Source: Certhia americana (taxonomy: Eukaryota; Chordata; Aves; Passeriformes; Certhiidae). From it: DNA of 64,000 bases. The translations under genes were made by a program, and so were the position numbers. The notes beneath the pieces are model-generated. The model had not been told where the DNA came from. It did not search any database and saw nothing but the letters and a program-made list of their open reading frames with translations. Location of the stretch: positions 78,623,133-78,687,132 of the forward strand of contig CM031858.1 in the NCBI GenBank assembly GCA_018697195.1, written 5' to 3'. Shown here one piece after another: positions 48,044-63,200 of the stretch (positions are counted from its first letter, which is position 1; each line of letters begins with the position of its first letter).

Positions 48044-51000
48044 ACCCTCACAATACAGTGAATATACCAAAGATCTTTGTAACTTACAACTTGAGTTTGA
48101 GACTCAGTATTCACTGGCCTCAGTTCTGAGACTCCTGAGCAGCACACTCCACTGCTACACTCCACTGTTTGGCATAGAAAAATTAGCATATGCTCTCCTA
48201 TTGGAAGAGCTGAGGTTACAGATTTCTTGGTGGGATGCACTATGCTAAGCTTGGAGACAAGCATTACCAGAACTAACTTGGCACTGAAATCCTAGTGAAT
48301 CCACCCTCAGACCACCTCCAGTTGAACTGACTCTTGTCCTTATAAGACCTGCTTCAGAGGTGAGGCTGATGGACACAAGGCACAGGGGAAAGTTAGACTC
48401 TTTCAGAGAAGGAAAAGTACTGTCCAACTGCTGCACTACCATTATATTTAAGGAGTGATGACAATGTTGTGTTTACAGGATGTGTGATGTAAATTAAGGT
48501 ACATGTAATATGTCTTAGGTTCTAGAGAAGATATTTAACGCTACTATAGTTCCACTAGGTACTCAGGCTTCAGGTGGAGAAATTATAGTAATGACTTACT
48601 TCATTGTCTCCTTCCTAATGGCACAAGACTTCAAGAACGTTAATGCAAACAAACAAAAAATTATAAAAATGTATTTCTAGCATTCTTCAGTATAATTTGG
48701 AAACATGGAACACAGCCAATAAAGAGAGATCACAAAGTCACATTTAAAAGCCTTTAATGAGAAGGCAAAAAGAACTTTTATTAGGAAACATTTAGAAGCA
48801 TGTAGTGACTTCACATTTTCTAGCTCACTAAATTTACAAGCGAAGAGGCGGATGCTGCAGTACCTGGATGCCAAGTAGTTCCAAGGATGTGCAGAGTACC
48901 AGAGGCTACTGTAGAGCAGCCAGCATCTCACAGGATTATAACTCCTCTCAATACACACTAAATCAAACACTGCCAGGTTAGTTTACTCTCTCTCTTCTAT
49001 TTGTAGCAAAGAGACTTTGTAACATCAGTAATTGGCTGGAAAGTATTACCCTCATTTCATCATACTAAGTTACACTCAACTCATGCTGTATTCATGACTA
49101 TTTATAGCATGAATCAGGAACATGACACTGCAAAAGTGTCATTACAAGAAATGCTGAAGTAAGAAGTGAGATGAGATTACAAACACTGGGCCACTAATCT
49201 GCTATAATCCAGTTACACATTTACATCATCATTTTAATTCAATTTACAGAACATATTTACTGCGTGCAAGGCACTGATTCTACTGGTATTAAGCACAATT
49301 CAGGCAAATACTTCTGTAGCCCTGAGGATGACTCAAAAACTAGTACAAAATGTTGAAGTTTTCACGATTTAATATCTTATCCAGTCTGGGAGACAGCAAG
49401 ATCTTTTGCCAATTCTTGATCATCCTGTAGTTTGTGGGAATAGGTATCTATCACAAGACATCCCTCTTGCTCAGCTCGGACTGACTCTTTCGACGTGATT
49501 CAAGGAAGGAAACAGAAGTGGGTAAAAGCACTGAAGTAGAACATTTTCAATGACACAGGTGCATGTGGCTGCTTATGTTTACAGAAGTATCTCTTTACTA
49601 AATGCACTGAAGTCCTTCCATTTGAATCCAGGAATTAAAATCCACCCTAGGACCACTTCCATAATACGACATGAGTCTTTTGTTCACTACCTGCCGAAAC
49701 GGGATGTCTGTACATCGACCTGGAAATGGAAAACAAACTCTCCACCAAGCTGCTTCTCATGTGACTTTTGCAGTACTTGAATTCTGCCACTGCAGAGTCA
49801 GGCTGTGATTTAACTCATCAAATCCTGGCACAAAAATATACCTTACAGAAAGGTGTCTGTTCACAATGGCTGAAGAGCAGAGCACAAGGACAGACTGTAC
49901 AGCTCACATGGAGCATCACTTCTTATTGAACAAACCCTGGCCTTCACCTTTTTAAGGAAAGACCTTACAAAGCTTTGAGTTTACTGAAATGATGTAACAA
50001 ACACATATACTGCTGAAGTGATATTCGACTCACAAGACTTTTATGTTGAATGGCCTCTGTTGATTTAGCAATTTCTTGGAAGGCAAGAATACGTTCCCAA
50101 GTGATCTGCTATGTTATAAACCAGTCAGAAACCATTTGAACACCACAACGAGAAAGGAGTTCAGAGAGGCCACAATACCTCCAGCCATGAGGGCTGGACA
50201 TCCAGCATGGCATCAGGCATGGACATCCAGCTCTTCCTTGCTCCAAAACACAGGTGGGATGCCTGCCTTGGGACTGAGCCATGGTTCCTGCATGCCTCAT
50301 TGAAGCAGTTACTTCTCTTCATTACTTTCTATATCTACAGCACTCACCAGTGATGCTACTCAATCTTCTTTACTAACTGTAATGAATTTCATGCAAGAGA
50401 AGCAATATCTGAGGAACAATTCAGCAGAATAAGTTATTTTAGCTGAGACTACAGCTGGCAGAGCCTGCCCCTTCGGCAAATTGCCTTGTAGTACAACAAA
50501 GCCTCATCTGTCTGCAGAACATTGCAGCAAGGTTTCCAGCCTTTCTCTGAACAGATATTTACTCCTTGAAGGGAATTCAGGTTTGTGTTTATAGAAAAAC
50601 TCCAAACTCTCAAGAGCAAAAAGCAATCTCATCACACTTTAACTGCATTTAGGAGCCTTGCTGCACACAAAGGTATGGGTGGAGGGTGTGCTTCTGTGCC
50701 CTGCCAATGCAGCAGAAGATTACTGAAGATAAAGCGAGATCTAGTAACAGGTAGGGGTGGCATGGCCCAACCGCAGCAAATGGTCTGGGACATCACCTTT
50801 TAAGAGAAATGTGAGTGAATCATTGGTGGTGTGCAGATATAAAAAAAAAAAAAGATCAGTGTGTGCTTCCCAATACTGATCATGTTAAAATGCACGAAAA
50901 CTGTCATCTCTAGCCAGTCACCTTAATAATGAAGAAAATCATCATCACCAGAAAGAGCAGCTTTCTAGTCAGAGGCCAGGAGCTGCCTGCTTTTAGGCAG

Positions 51001-54000
51001 GCTGCTGCAGGCAAAGACCCACAGACCCACAAATCATGGTGTGCACCCGAGCTCATGGGTGCTGCCTCACCAGCTGCAGGGAGCAGCATTGGGTCCCAGG
51101 AGGTGAGAGCACCCACATCTCCTGCAGGATATGGGTGTACTTCAGATGGGGAAAGGGGGGAGACTAACCCACACATGTCGGCAGAGTATGTGAGTGTACT
51201 TGTGGAAGAGAGTCTGTAACTTTTGTGGATTAGTTAAATCTGTTTTCCGTAAGTGCTTATTAACATTAATTCAGTGTTCAGGATTGTAATTTATCTGTGG
51301 CATTACTGGTACTGAGCCCAAATGAGCAGATCATTGACTATTGATTAAATTCATGCCATTATTAAACTGCTTTGATCCTAATTTTAGTTTAAGCTGTGTT
51401 AACTGAATAGCACTCCACTGTAGCACATGTGATTCATCACTCGCTGCTGTTTGTTTCTGTTATACTTTTAAGGATGAGAAAACTGATTTATATCAGGTGT
51501 TGACAAGAATTTCAAAATAAAGCTAGGGATTAAAGAGTGTTGTTTAACCAGCTGCAACAAGCCTTTGCTTAGAAAAGGTGTGGACAAACTCCAAAAGCAA
51601 CCTAGATGTCACTGTGGATTTGTGGAGCACTGGTAGCGCTGCATAGTGGAGCAACAGGGAGATGCTGAACACCTGCAATGAGGGATCATGTTCTGCCTTG
51701 GCAAGGACTGCTGCTGATTCAGACTCTGGTTTCTCCTGCAGGGAATCACAGCCTTGGTATAATCTAATTATCTCTCCATACATATATGTGCATTATTTCC
51801 ATATATAGCTACATTTGGCTGTACCTATAGGCAGTTTACTATAATTACAGATGGCCAGAAATGAAACAGCGGCTTTGAATTTTCTTACGAAGTATGGAAA
51901 GTAATGGAAACCACAGAAGTACTATGACTGAGTAAAAAGCTCACCTTTCATTTATAAAAGTGCGTGCCAGGGAGTACTTAATAATATACACCTAATATAA
52001 TTAAGGAACCAAATTTAAGGCAATTAAATAAATTAAAACATTTTTCTAGGAAAAGGTATCAAATTTCTTATGAATAACATTCTAATCACACAATTAAACC
52101 ATAATGATTTTACCCTATTAACTTTTTCTCTTTTCTTCTTTTTTGTGTTAAAGTATGTAAGATCAGGAATTGGCATATTACAATAGATGAGTATGAAAAA
52201 TAACCAAGCATCCAGTGGTACAGTGGTAAGAACTATTTTAAAGTTAAATTTAGTTTATTATATTAAAAATAATTAAAAATTAATCAGGCAAGCCACAGAA
52301 TATAGCTTTACAATAAGGGGCACTTGCAGAGGCTTCATCTGCTTTGTTTAAAATGGAGACATTTCATGATAGCACTGCTCAGAAAACAGATGGACACGAG
52401 CCGTAAACTTTAAGACAAGCTACCAAGCTATTGTAACTCTAAATTAAGTTTACACTGCAAGGAAAACAGCTTTCAGTGTGTGTCCAGCACATTCTTGGAA
52501 CTCAACCAGGCAATGGCCCTTCTAACTTTCCTGGAAGTAATGCCACTTGGAGCTGTAGTAACTTATGAGAGACACAACTGCAGTACTATAGTTTTTTTCA
52601 GACTTGTATGAGTTTTTAAATCAAATTCTCCCTTATTAAAACACTTATTCTCCCCTTTCAGTAGAGGGGCAAAAGAATAGACACGATAGACCATAAGAAT
52701 GACTTTGGGTTGCAGCAGGAGTTCAGATGAGCTCCAGTGCAGCCCATGAGAATTGCACCAACACAGGACTAGAACTCCCAACTGAAGAAAACATGGAGCA
52801 TGGCCCAGAACTGGTGACAGCTGCAGCTGTTGGAGACATGCTGGGGAAATGGAACCCTTTCCTAAATCATGGGAGGCACATGGGTGATTTCAGAGGATAT
52901 GAACGCTGAGCTGTTGTCAGCTATGATGGTGTAAAAAGTGCTGCTGTTTCACTCTTTTCCCATTTTTGCACCCTCTGTTAAAACCCGTAACTCTGCTGCA
53001 CAATGTGATGTCAAAATGTCATAAAGATAATGATGAGTGGAGCCAGAGGACGAAGCCAGACATTTATTCTTATGTTGTAACCAATATAAACTGGATTAGG
53101 AAATTCAGTTTATATTTAATTGTGTATTTTAAAATAAGCCGTAATAACCATTGCACTAACATACAAGGAATTCAGAAGCTGTTGGATGTCTTGGCATCCT
53201 TGATGTAAATTCATATTCTGCTTCTTTTAAAAGATTGTATCCAAAAGAAACACTGCATCAAATGTATTGTTGAGACTTTCCTCAGCACATGTTTTGACAT
53301 CTAGGCAAATCTTACAAGTCAGGGTGGTTGAGAAGCTCAAGCAACAGACCTGATGCTGCTGCATTTGACAGATTCACCGCTGGGAGAAAATAAATTGCCT
53401 GTACTCTTTTGACAGCTGAACAGGAGATCTCAGCCACTTGGCTTCATGCTCCCCATCAGTATCCTCCAAGCTCTCCCAGCTTCAGCACGTGGCCAGCCAG
53501 ACATGCAGCAGGGCTGAGCAGCCTCCTCTGCAGCTGGCACTGAGGTGTTCCTGGTGACATGGACAGAGCTCTGAAGGAGCTTCAGGGCACTTTGAGACAC
53601 CCATGCTCTCAAAGCAGCTGCCAGGCACCTAAACTACTACCTGTGAGCATGCCACAGTATTACCTGTCCCCTGTGCTCCTCACCACAGCACTGACAGCTT
53701 ACTTCTATCACATCTAATTAGTCACCAGGAGTCATTTAGCAGCCTGAGAGCAAGCCCAAACTGATCACAGAACAATTCTGCTTCCTTGCAATTGCACATA
53801 CTGGCACCAGAGCATTAAAGGCAAGAGAGGTTCACAGAATGGCAGAACATTTTCTTTTTTCACAGGAATATTGGCATGACCACATGGTGCCACCAAACTG
53901 CGTTAAGATCATGCAGAATATGACGTAATGCAATACATCTAACACTTGTGCTCGCCCAGCCAAGCATCTTTCTTTGCTCTGAGGTCCCTCTACTGCTCTG

Positions 54001-56866
54001 AGCATTCAGATACAGCTGCTGAAATGCAACCTGCTGTTTGTGTTTCCCAGCCGTAAAGCCCATGCAGCCAGAGCCAGGTGTAACTTCTTCACCATCACAG
54101 GGAGTAGTTGCAGCAGACAAAATCTGAATAAATAAAATACTGAAGTTTAATGGGAGAAAAAGTAAAGCAAAAGCAAGAAGATAACAGGTGCTCAGGAAAG
54201 AACCTAATGCATCTTACAACTAAAACTTCATTAACACCTCAAGACAGAGGTGGTAGCAGACTTGAAATACAACCCTCTGGACACACCACCATGCACAGTG
54301 TGGAATCACCAGATTCTTGCAGCAACTGTGAAAAACCTGGCAACTCTAAGTTCATTATTTGAAACAGTTTAAATTTTCAGTTTGAGTTTTTTTACCTGTA
54401 TGACAGAATATATCCAGGCTGAGACATGCTGTGACGATTCTCCTAGTAAGTCAATAATCACAACGAAAGTCTAAAAGTCTGTTTAACAGGAATACTGTTT
54501 TTTACATTCATTAACTGTTTCGAAATCTTACGAAAAAATGTAAAAAAAAAAAAAAAGAAAAAAAGAACAAAGAAAGCAAAGCAGGTAAATTAACCAGCCT
54601 TCCTTAAGCCACAGAGTTAGCTACTGTTAGAGGCTGTGATGAGATTAAAGCCTTTATCACTGGTTTCTACCATGTGGCCAATACATGACACATTTAAATT
54701 TTCTGCATAAATTTTCTACACACTATAAACACACTCTAGATTTAGGCTTTTTACATGAACCTTCTGCCTGCCAACCCCAAATATCACGTTGCCTACCACA
54801 ACAGAGAGTTGCCATCCCCAGGATGGCTTGGTTTTGCCTCTAACTGCTCTCAGTCATGGCACCCTCCTGCTCCCAGAACACTGCAGAGGAACTCCCAGAG
54901 CTTGCTTCCCTGTGCAGATACCAGCATTCAGCACAGCCCTGCTAGCAAGGAAACTTGGCAGAGGCTCACAAGATACACAACTTAACAATCAAGGGCCTTG
55001 TTGAGTTGGACCTTTTATTGAACACAACTCTGGCCCTTGTCTCCTCTCTCTGTTTATAAGGCTTACCAAGTATATAAACTATTGCTCTTAAATTATGAGG
55101 ACCCACATTTATGAGAGCAATTATCCTTTGTTTGTTTAGAAAGACTATTTGTCTTTCTCCTGTCTTTTACATGCCTCCCTGCCTCCTTTGCACAAAACAA
55201 AGCAAAATGTTTGGATTTTTATTTGAGGGTGGGCTCCATCTGAAGTTCACTTAATGAGAGGAAATCTCTGCTATAACCATTGGATGGGGGAAGGAGCTGG
55301 AGGAGGAGATCAAGCCTTGCTACAATTCAAATGAAAGATAGGCAATGGAATTGTCTGGAGGAATAAATAAAGTTTTTGCTTTCATACATTTATAAAATTA
55401 ATTATAAAGTTGAGGTGGCTTGGCTTTAAAAAAGTCATTTAAAAATCAGACAGTAAGTACCTCACTGTCACTGTTCACTAGAGCAGGGTAGGGTTTGAAC
55501 ATTGGACTGGCCCTTCTGCAGTCAGTTCAGATGAGATGGAAAGTAAAAACTCACTGCTGGGGCTTTAAGAAGACCATGCTATCTCTGGAGAATGGAATAA
55601 ACTAAAACTTCCAAAAGACTAAAATATGTCTTTGTAAGACTGCTCTATTCAGAATTAATACTGCCATCATAAAGACATTTGTGCTCAGCACACTTGGCTG
55701 ACAGTGTCTGACAGAGAGGTGTCAAGTACCAAGCATAGATGGACTTCCTTTAATAGTTTCAGAAAAATGATCCCACATATCAGCTCTGTCATTCCTGTAA
55801 CTCCAACAAGAATCTAAGACCTGAACCGTCCTGTGGCCTGCAGCCAGGCAGCTATTACCCTGAGGACCTCTGTTCTTCCTTCCTCTGCAGAATTTGCGAC
55901 ATGTGTCCTCTGCTACCAAAGGCAACACCCAGACTGAGCCTTTGCAATCATGGAAAATAAAGCTTTCTTGCCTGGAAAACCACAGCAGCAGTAGAGAAAG
56001 GAAACAGGCACGTGATGTATCTCCTCCTTTCCTCAGGCACATAGCTCCTCAATGTGAGTAACACTGAAATTGTTCTGTTGTAAGAAATGCCTCAGGAAGG
56101 GGAAATCCTCCAGTGCCCTTTCAAGTGTGAAACCATACAGGTCCTTCTGAGAGATGAGGATGGGACAGATCTAGAGTAGCTGAGCTTCACCTTGGAAAAT
56201 AATTTTTAAAAATTTTTTGAAAAGTAAGATACTTTTGAAGCAAGTGCTGCAGAAGAAGAAAACACACAGAAGAAAACACACGGCTGGCAGGTGAGGAAGG
56301 TTGCAGATGGGCAGTGTTATTGCATGACCAACAGCAGCTACTGAACAGAAGCGCAGCACAGAAAAACCTTCCAGGAAAGTGGCTGTTATTTTGTTCAACG
56401 AAGCTGATCAGAAGATACTTCAGAAGTGAAATGCATCTTCTAAATTAGGGATTCTTAACTCTCTGCCAGGAAAAAACTTTGACTAAAGTTCAGTGATTGT
56501 TCTGCTCTTCAGATACCAGGCACCCATCCCCTTAGGTGACTTCAGTTAACTGAAATTCAATTTTTCAGTGCAGAAGACAGAAGCACCAGACACTTACAGG
56601 CTGAAAGTACATTTTCCTGTTTACAAGCCAAAGTCACTAACACTCCCCAGTACAGCTTTCATATCCAGATATGATTAGAAGGGATATTTTAATGGGACTC
56701 ACTGACACTTATGAAGTTCTAATAGGAGGTTATCTTTCATGTTGCAGGACGAATCACACTCTCAACAATGCGGCTGTGAAATAAAATCACAAGTTTCCCT
56801 TCTTGTAAGAACCTGCTTTCAAGGTTAAATGAACATAGTTACCTTTAGGCAGAAATATGAAGTACT

Positions 56867-57243
56867 ACAGAATCACAGAACCATTTAGGTTGGAAAAGAC
56901 CTCTAGGATCATCAAGTTCAAGCACAAACCTATCGCTGTCAAGCCCACTACTAAACCACGTCTCCAAGTACCACATCTATATGTTTTTTAAATCCTCCAA
57001 GGATGGGGACTCCACTTCCTTACACAGCCTGTTCCAGGGCCTGACAACCCTTTTGATGAAGAAATTTTTTCTAAACCTCCTCTGGTGCAACTTCAGACCA
57101 TTTCCTCTTGTCCATTCACTAGTTGTCTGGGAAAAGAGACTGATCCCCACCTCCTTTCAGGCAGTTGTAGAGAGCAATAAGAGAGCAATAAGACTACCTT
57201 TCTCCAGGCTAAACACCACCATCTCCCTCAGCCAGTCCTAAGA
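56867..57243 (-). mobile_element. CR1 LINE 3' fragment in FBXL7 intron
   Basis: This copy starts 'acagaatcacagaaccat' and 'ttaggttggaaaagacctc'. It continues 'atcatcaagttcaag', 'tcctccaaggatggggactcc', 'cagcctgttccagggcctgac', 'catttcctcttgtc', 'ctttcaggcagttgtagag' and 'tctccaggctaaacaccacc'. An 11-bp tandem duplication (AGAGCAATAAG twice, about 57172-57193) has arisen inside it. It is in the same orientation as FBXL7. Confidence 0.93.
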
Positions 57244-60200
57244 CTCTTAATTAATCATAAAAAGCATAAATATTAGTTCATGCTAGAGTTAGCATTTTAT
57301 TCTTCTTTTCAGAAGCAGACTTTTTTCTCTCTGATTCTTTTCTGTTTTGCTTTTTAATTTTTGATGTTGTTGTTTTAAACTATCAACAGCCATTTTTATA
57401 GAGTAAGTTTATGCCATGTCCTAAATATGAATTTTATAGAAAGCTTTTGCTGTAAAAGAGTTGTCTGGTTTGATTAATAGTCATCTTGAACAGGAAATAC
57501 TTGTATAATGTGAATACATCTTGGATACAGGTCTGGCTCACAGTAGGTCTTTTGTGCTGCAGGGACTAACCTGGAACTGTTCCCACTGATACTGCTTTAA
57601 ACAATCCTGCTGGACTGCAAACTGTGGATGCCAGCATCTCCTTCTGCAGGTTTTAAGCTATCCAGCTGGAGAGGGGAGTTTATTCAAGTTCCACCAGATA
57701 CAGATGAAGAAGAGAAACCACCTGATTACTGAGCTGTATAACTTGGCCCTTCTGGTCAGAAAGCCTCTAAACCCTATTACATGGCCCAGTATTGCACACT
57801 TAGAGAGCTCAGAATAGAGGGCCAAAATATGGAAAAATCTAAGGCTACTTGATAGCCAGCAAACCAAACTACTGCAAGCAGCAGTCTCAACCAAAAAGAA
57901 AGGTACCAAAGGACGGAAGAAGATCTGGTGGCTATAGTTCACTTGTGTTTCCAGAAGATACTCTATTAATGTTGAAGGTTTTTGAAGAAAGACATTGAGG
58001 TTCTTGAAAGAAACCCTGCAGCCAGGGTTGAAGTGAAGGTGTGTGAAGGTCTCAAAGGTGAACTTCGTATTTTTGAGAACAGGAAACAAAGCAGGAGTTA
58101 CCAGTCACTTGTCATTCAGGGAAGGATCCAGACAGTTTGATAGGCTCACTTATAACCTAGACAATGTGTTTAATAGGAAAACAGTAAATATGATGGTCGA
58201 TAGATAAAACTCATTTGGATAAACTTTCAGGCATGCACACAAAAATAGGTAATTTTCCACATAAAATGAAAGAGTTTGAGCTATTACTATTGAATAGTAA
58301 GGTCTTGGGATTGCAATAGAAGTTACACGCCACAGTTCCAAGAAACAAAGAAAGAAGGGCAAAATCAAAACTCTCACAAAATAATTCAAAAAAAGGAAAA
58401 GAGCAATCATCACCACAGAAGAAAAAAAAAAAAAAAGACTCAAGTTCTGCATGCAGTCCTGGTCCTCTCCTCTCAATACTACACTTTAGTATAAGCAGAA
58501 GCAGTTCAGAGGAGGATGTTGAGGACAAGCAAAAATAAGAAACAGGTTTTGAATGACAAGCATTCTTCAGTCAGAAGAAGAGGCAGTTGAAAAAAATATG
58601 AAAGAGACCTATACAGTCACAAGAAATATTAGAAAGCCATACCTCACTTATTTTCTTGCACTAGAAAACAGATGATAAAAATCAAACTAACCATTGACAG
58701 GCTCAAACCAAACAGATACAAGAGGGCAATGATCTATAGCTGGAGGACAGCAGCATTTGCAGAAATCACCTCCTATCATATTCATAATGCTTATAGTTCT
58801 TATCCAGCTCCATCAGCATTTAAAATCTCACTCCTTCCTCTCCCATGTGGATTTTTAAATCCTGTAAGAATGCCGTATAAGCACTTCCAATAAATATAGG
58901 ACTGAAAACACATTATACTGCAAAGTGTTAAGAGCCGCTGTCTCTTCCATATAGAGTATTGCAAACATGATTGAAGCTGATGAGTGTTTTCAAGCCCTAA
59001 GGCTGACTGGAAGGTGCAATTAAATTGCCTCTTTTTATAAGAACAGCTGGAGCCAAATGGTGGTGAAAAACTGGTAAGGGCCATAAGTCAAGAAAGTAAG
59101 CTGTGAACCAGGTCAAGAAAAGGTTAAGTTGTAAACAGGCTTTCTGGCACTAAGGAATAAAAAAAAAATAACGTGCGGCCAATGGTTTAAGCGTGTAAAT
59201 ATTAGGCCTGCAAATAAACATGTCTGAATATAAGGGAAAGAAAAAACAAAGCAGGAGATGAGCATTTTCTGTCAACAGCCTTGCAAAGGTAAGGTAGACC
59301 CTAACACATATGGGAACAGCAATTTAACTCAAAAGACGGGTGGTGCATTGCATAAGCAAGCTCCTCAGCTTGCTAATACCATAACACTCTACAAGTCTCT
59401 CTACAACTCCCTGACAATCTGATGAACCTGATGATCTCACAGATCATTCTAAATGATTCTGTGATAACTGCCTTCCTGAAGTTCAGAGAATCATGAGAAT
59501 AATTCTTAGTCTAATTTTTTAAATTTTGAAAACAACAATTCCCGTTTCCCATACACTAATCAATGGCTCAAGCTGGCATTACTGCAAGTAAATTTTGAGT
59601 TTACTGAAGTTTGACAATTTTCTTGCCAAGTTTTTTTACATTTCAGTCAATTACCACCTGTAAAAACTCATAGAGAAGAGATGTGATCTGTGTCTGACTA
59701 CCTGCAGTATTATACATGAATTCTGGTGATAAAATGAAAAATTTTATTTCCCCAGAAGGTCCTGCAGGACAAAAACATCTAGAAAATAGTTGGTATTTGG
59801 CAATATTTCTATTAAAATCTACTTTCCCAGCTATCCAAATCTCAAGATGAGTAAACAGAACCATAGTAGGTATATGGCAAGAAAAGACAAGGTTTTATGT
59901 TATCAGGATCTAAATGTTATTGCTTGTTTCATCGGAGATTTAAAAAAAAAAAAAAAAAGTAATACAAAAGGAATAGCTCTGGGAATGAAAGGCAACAGAA
60001 GCTGGGGAACAGGCTCACACAAGTAGCTTATGTACTGAAATCCCACCCTGGGAATGCCTGATGTGGATAAAGCAGTTCATTGTCAGTGAATGAAGCAGCA
60101 AAGGTTGCTGTTGTCTCCTAAGGGAAAGGGAACAGGGCACCTGTGTGGGGAGGAAGAGTGATCCTCAGTGTTTGTTAGTTTACAGATAACCATGCAGTGG

Positions 60201-63200
60201 CATTTTCTCTAAATATATTTCTCCCCCTTCAGCATGTCTCCACTCATGGACATGCCTGAGCTTCTGCAGTAATTAGAGATACCCCTGCAGGACCCAGAAT
60301 ACCACGGAAAGGCTCCCAGGCCATTCTGTGGCTTGAAGTGATCTATATTACACCAAACAGTGTCCAGCCAAAGAGTGATTAATCCTCCCTGAGTATTCTT
60401 CTGTCACTGGATCCTTTATTCACATGTAGTTACAATATCAAGCAGCCCTAAGCAAGGCCCAAGAGCAGCAGCAAGCAGCTTTTTCTGCTTCACAGCTGTG
60501 AGCACTGCTTTGGATTAGAGCTGGATTGCTAATAAAACAGCATAAGCAGCTGAGGGTGTGCCGAGAGCCAGGGGAGTGCTCGCCTGCACAAATGCTTTAA
60601 GGCTTCCAGGAAGGAAGAAGTCAACTTAAAGTGAAGCTTCAGTGAATTGTTCCTGATGACCTTCCAGATTGCCCTAATTTTGCCAGTGCGGAAAGGTCAC
60701 CTTTGCAACAACGAGCGACTCTATCAAAAACATTATTTTAGCAGTAGTGCTGAGAACACAGTGGTCTGCAATTAATAAAGCAAGGAAACTCCACCAAGGT
60801 GTTTTTAAAGGGTTTGGTTAGAGGAAGAAGGTAAGAAAACAACTTAATAAAAAAGCAGTAAAACAAAATACATAATGCAGAGAGTTCACTGGAGTTCAGT
60901 TTTCATATATGTAATACATTTTTTTCAACATTACTGCTGTTTCTAAAATAGTCTGCTGCACTTCAGGAGTAGTGAAGAGGCATATAAATAAGCTAAGAGC
61001 TAGGTTCCATTAGGCTATTTGAAAAGGAACAGGTATCATCTGACAACTTTATTACAGGTTTTTAAGTGTAATAAACACCTGTAGGGAACAGCAAGAACAC
61101 TAAGAAACAGGGAAGTGAACTGAGCAGGAACAAAGACATTCACGACAGTATCAGGACAGGAATTACAAACATAATTGAGTGCTCAGTCTGAATTACTAGA
61201 TACACAGTATCTGTTGTAAGGGGGCACACTGCTAGAACATGGAAAGAAAATCCCAAAACTTACTCCCATCAACGATTTATATAATAAATTATCAGTGAGG
61301 CAAATCACCATGGTTGGGCTGACAACTGCAGTATTACCAGCACTCAAAGAACAGCCGTACATTGAAGGAAAACCTATGCTGCTGTCAGGGGAAGTATATT
61401 GTGCATGAAAATCTAATCAACTTACCTGCAGAAAACAAACAAAAAAATAACTTTACTGAATCCTCATTGTTTCTCATGCCAACCTTCTGAAGAAAAGCTT
61501 CTCCACCATGATTTTAAGAGCTGTGATGGCCAGCCTGCAGAGGCATTCCACTGCCTAGCAGAGCAGGCAGAACCTGGCCAGTCCCATCCTGTAGGTTGGC
61601 CCTGCTCAGTTGCAAGGGTGGCTATAACCCATGCAGTCCTACATGTCATAGCCAAGATCCCTGCCAGTGCACAAGAAGTTTAAGCACAAAAAGATCTAGC
61701 ATGTATCTACACTTACCTCAAGGAAGAACGTCACAAGTTTACCTGACATTAACTACAGAAAAAAAAATCAATACTGATAAGTTCTCTTTCATCTCTGAGT
61801 CACTCTTTTCCTTTTAGCCTCACCCTTTCAGTGTAAGACAATGGTCACCTTTATTCTGCATAGCTATTTATAAATAGTTTCCCATTTAGTCTATTTACCG
61901 TGGCTTCATTTGACTAGTTTAATCTTTTGAGCTTCATGCTACTTCTTCTGGCAGTTCTGAAAGACTGCTGTCCACTTGACCACCCAGTTTAAATTCCTGT
62001 GCAAGAGAGTACCCAATAGTGTGCTTATCAATAAAACTCTGCTAAATACCATTTGATTTCTATCCCTTCCTCTCCAGTACATCCATTGAAAGATCTCACA
62101 CTAAGCAGTTCTTGCCTATTTGTCAATCTTCTGTAGCGTTTTCCACAACGTTCCTCACTTTTCATAGCACCACTAAGGCATCTGCTTCAGAATATGTATC
62201 TGAGATGCTTACCATACCTTTAGTTCCTGATTGGGAATGGATTGTGGAACAGTAAACAGCACTGTCTAATTTCTTATGAGGGTTACAGACGCTGAATGTC
62301 ATTGTCACTGCTGTAGTCTTATCACTGACACATCTCTTTTTCTTTCTTTGAGCAGCAGGTAGGTCATCAAGCTTCTCTCATGCACTCCCCCAATTTCTGA
62401 GGTAGTTCCTCCTACCTCACGCAAAATCCTGTCCTCTTTTTAGCTCAAAATTTAGATATTGTGTTGCTTTATATGATGTATCTTCAAATAACTCAGACTC
62501 AAGCTTTATGTGATAACCTAAAATTATATACAAGTATTTAATAAGTTTTAAAAATTTTTATGTATTTCTTGTATGTACAAGAGCCACCCAATGCCAATGC
62601 AAACATGTTTTAATCTGGATCTTAATATTTATACTTGCAAATTCTTCAAATTCTGTTATTTGCATTCATACTACAGAGCATTCTGAAAGCATTGCTCGTA
62701 GTAAAGAGTGGCAAAACTATTCCATTTTCACTCTATTTTGATATAACTATGATGTTTTCCTGAACTTAGACCTTCACTCCAATACAGGAACTTTTCATCT
62801 TCATAAAAATGCAATTGAGGAACGGAAAGGACTCTGACACATAACTGCCTTAATCCAGCCAGACCAGCACTTAACTTCTTATATATTTTACTTAAACAAA
62901 ATATAAGTGACTCTAGGGAAAGCAACATTAATAAACATGAACATATAAACTTTGCAGTGAAAATTCAATTTTACCTTTAATAGCGTCTCTCAAACAGTAA
63001 ACTTTATTATAAGACCAACAACTTAATCAGACCCTAGCACCAAAATCAGGTGTTTCATTTTCAATTTTTAATGTTTGTTCAATTGCTTCTTGGAATATTT
63101 CATGCCCTAAATAAGATAGCAAATGCCAATGAAAATGTCAGATTCTGCTGGAAACTGGACTGATGCCTCCACTCTCCTAAGTTCCAGGAAAATTTTTCTT

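Larger units (their letters stand above)
44873..56866. other. Intronic stretch, no exon recognised
   Basis: This holds a short palindrome at 45273, a poly(T) tract at 48008 and a motif-dense block at about 51230-51480. Moderately GC-richer patches lie at about 50930-51180, 53400-53600 and 54750-54970. No repeat family or exon was identified in them. Confidence 0.6.

Noticed and set aside
57658..58089. Minus-strand frame of 143 codons, rich in hydrophobic residues
   Set aside because: The opposite strand is purine-rich, which depletes stops and yields Phe/Leu-rich chance frames; no domain or exon structure is seen.
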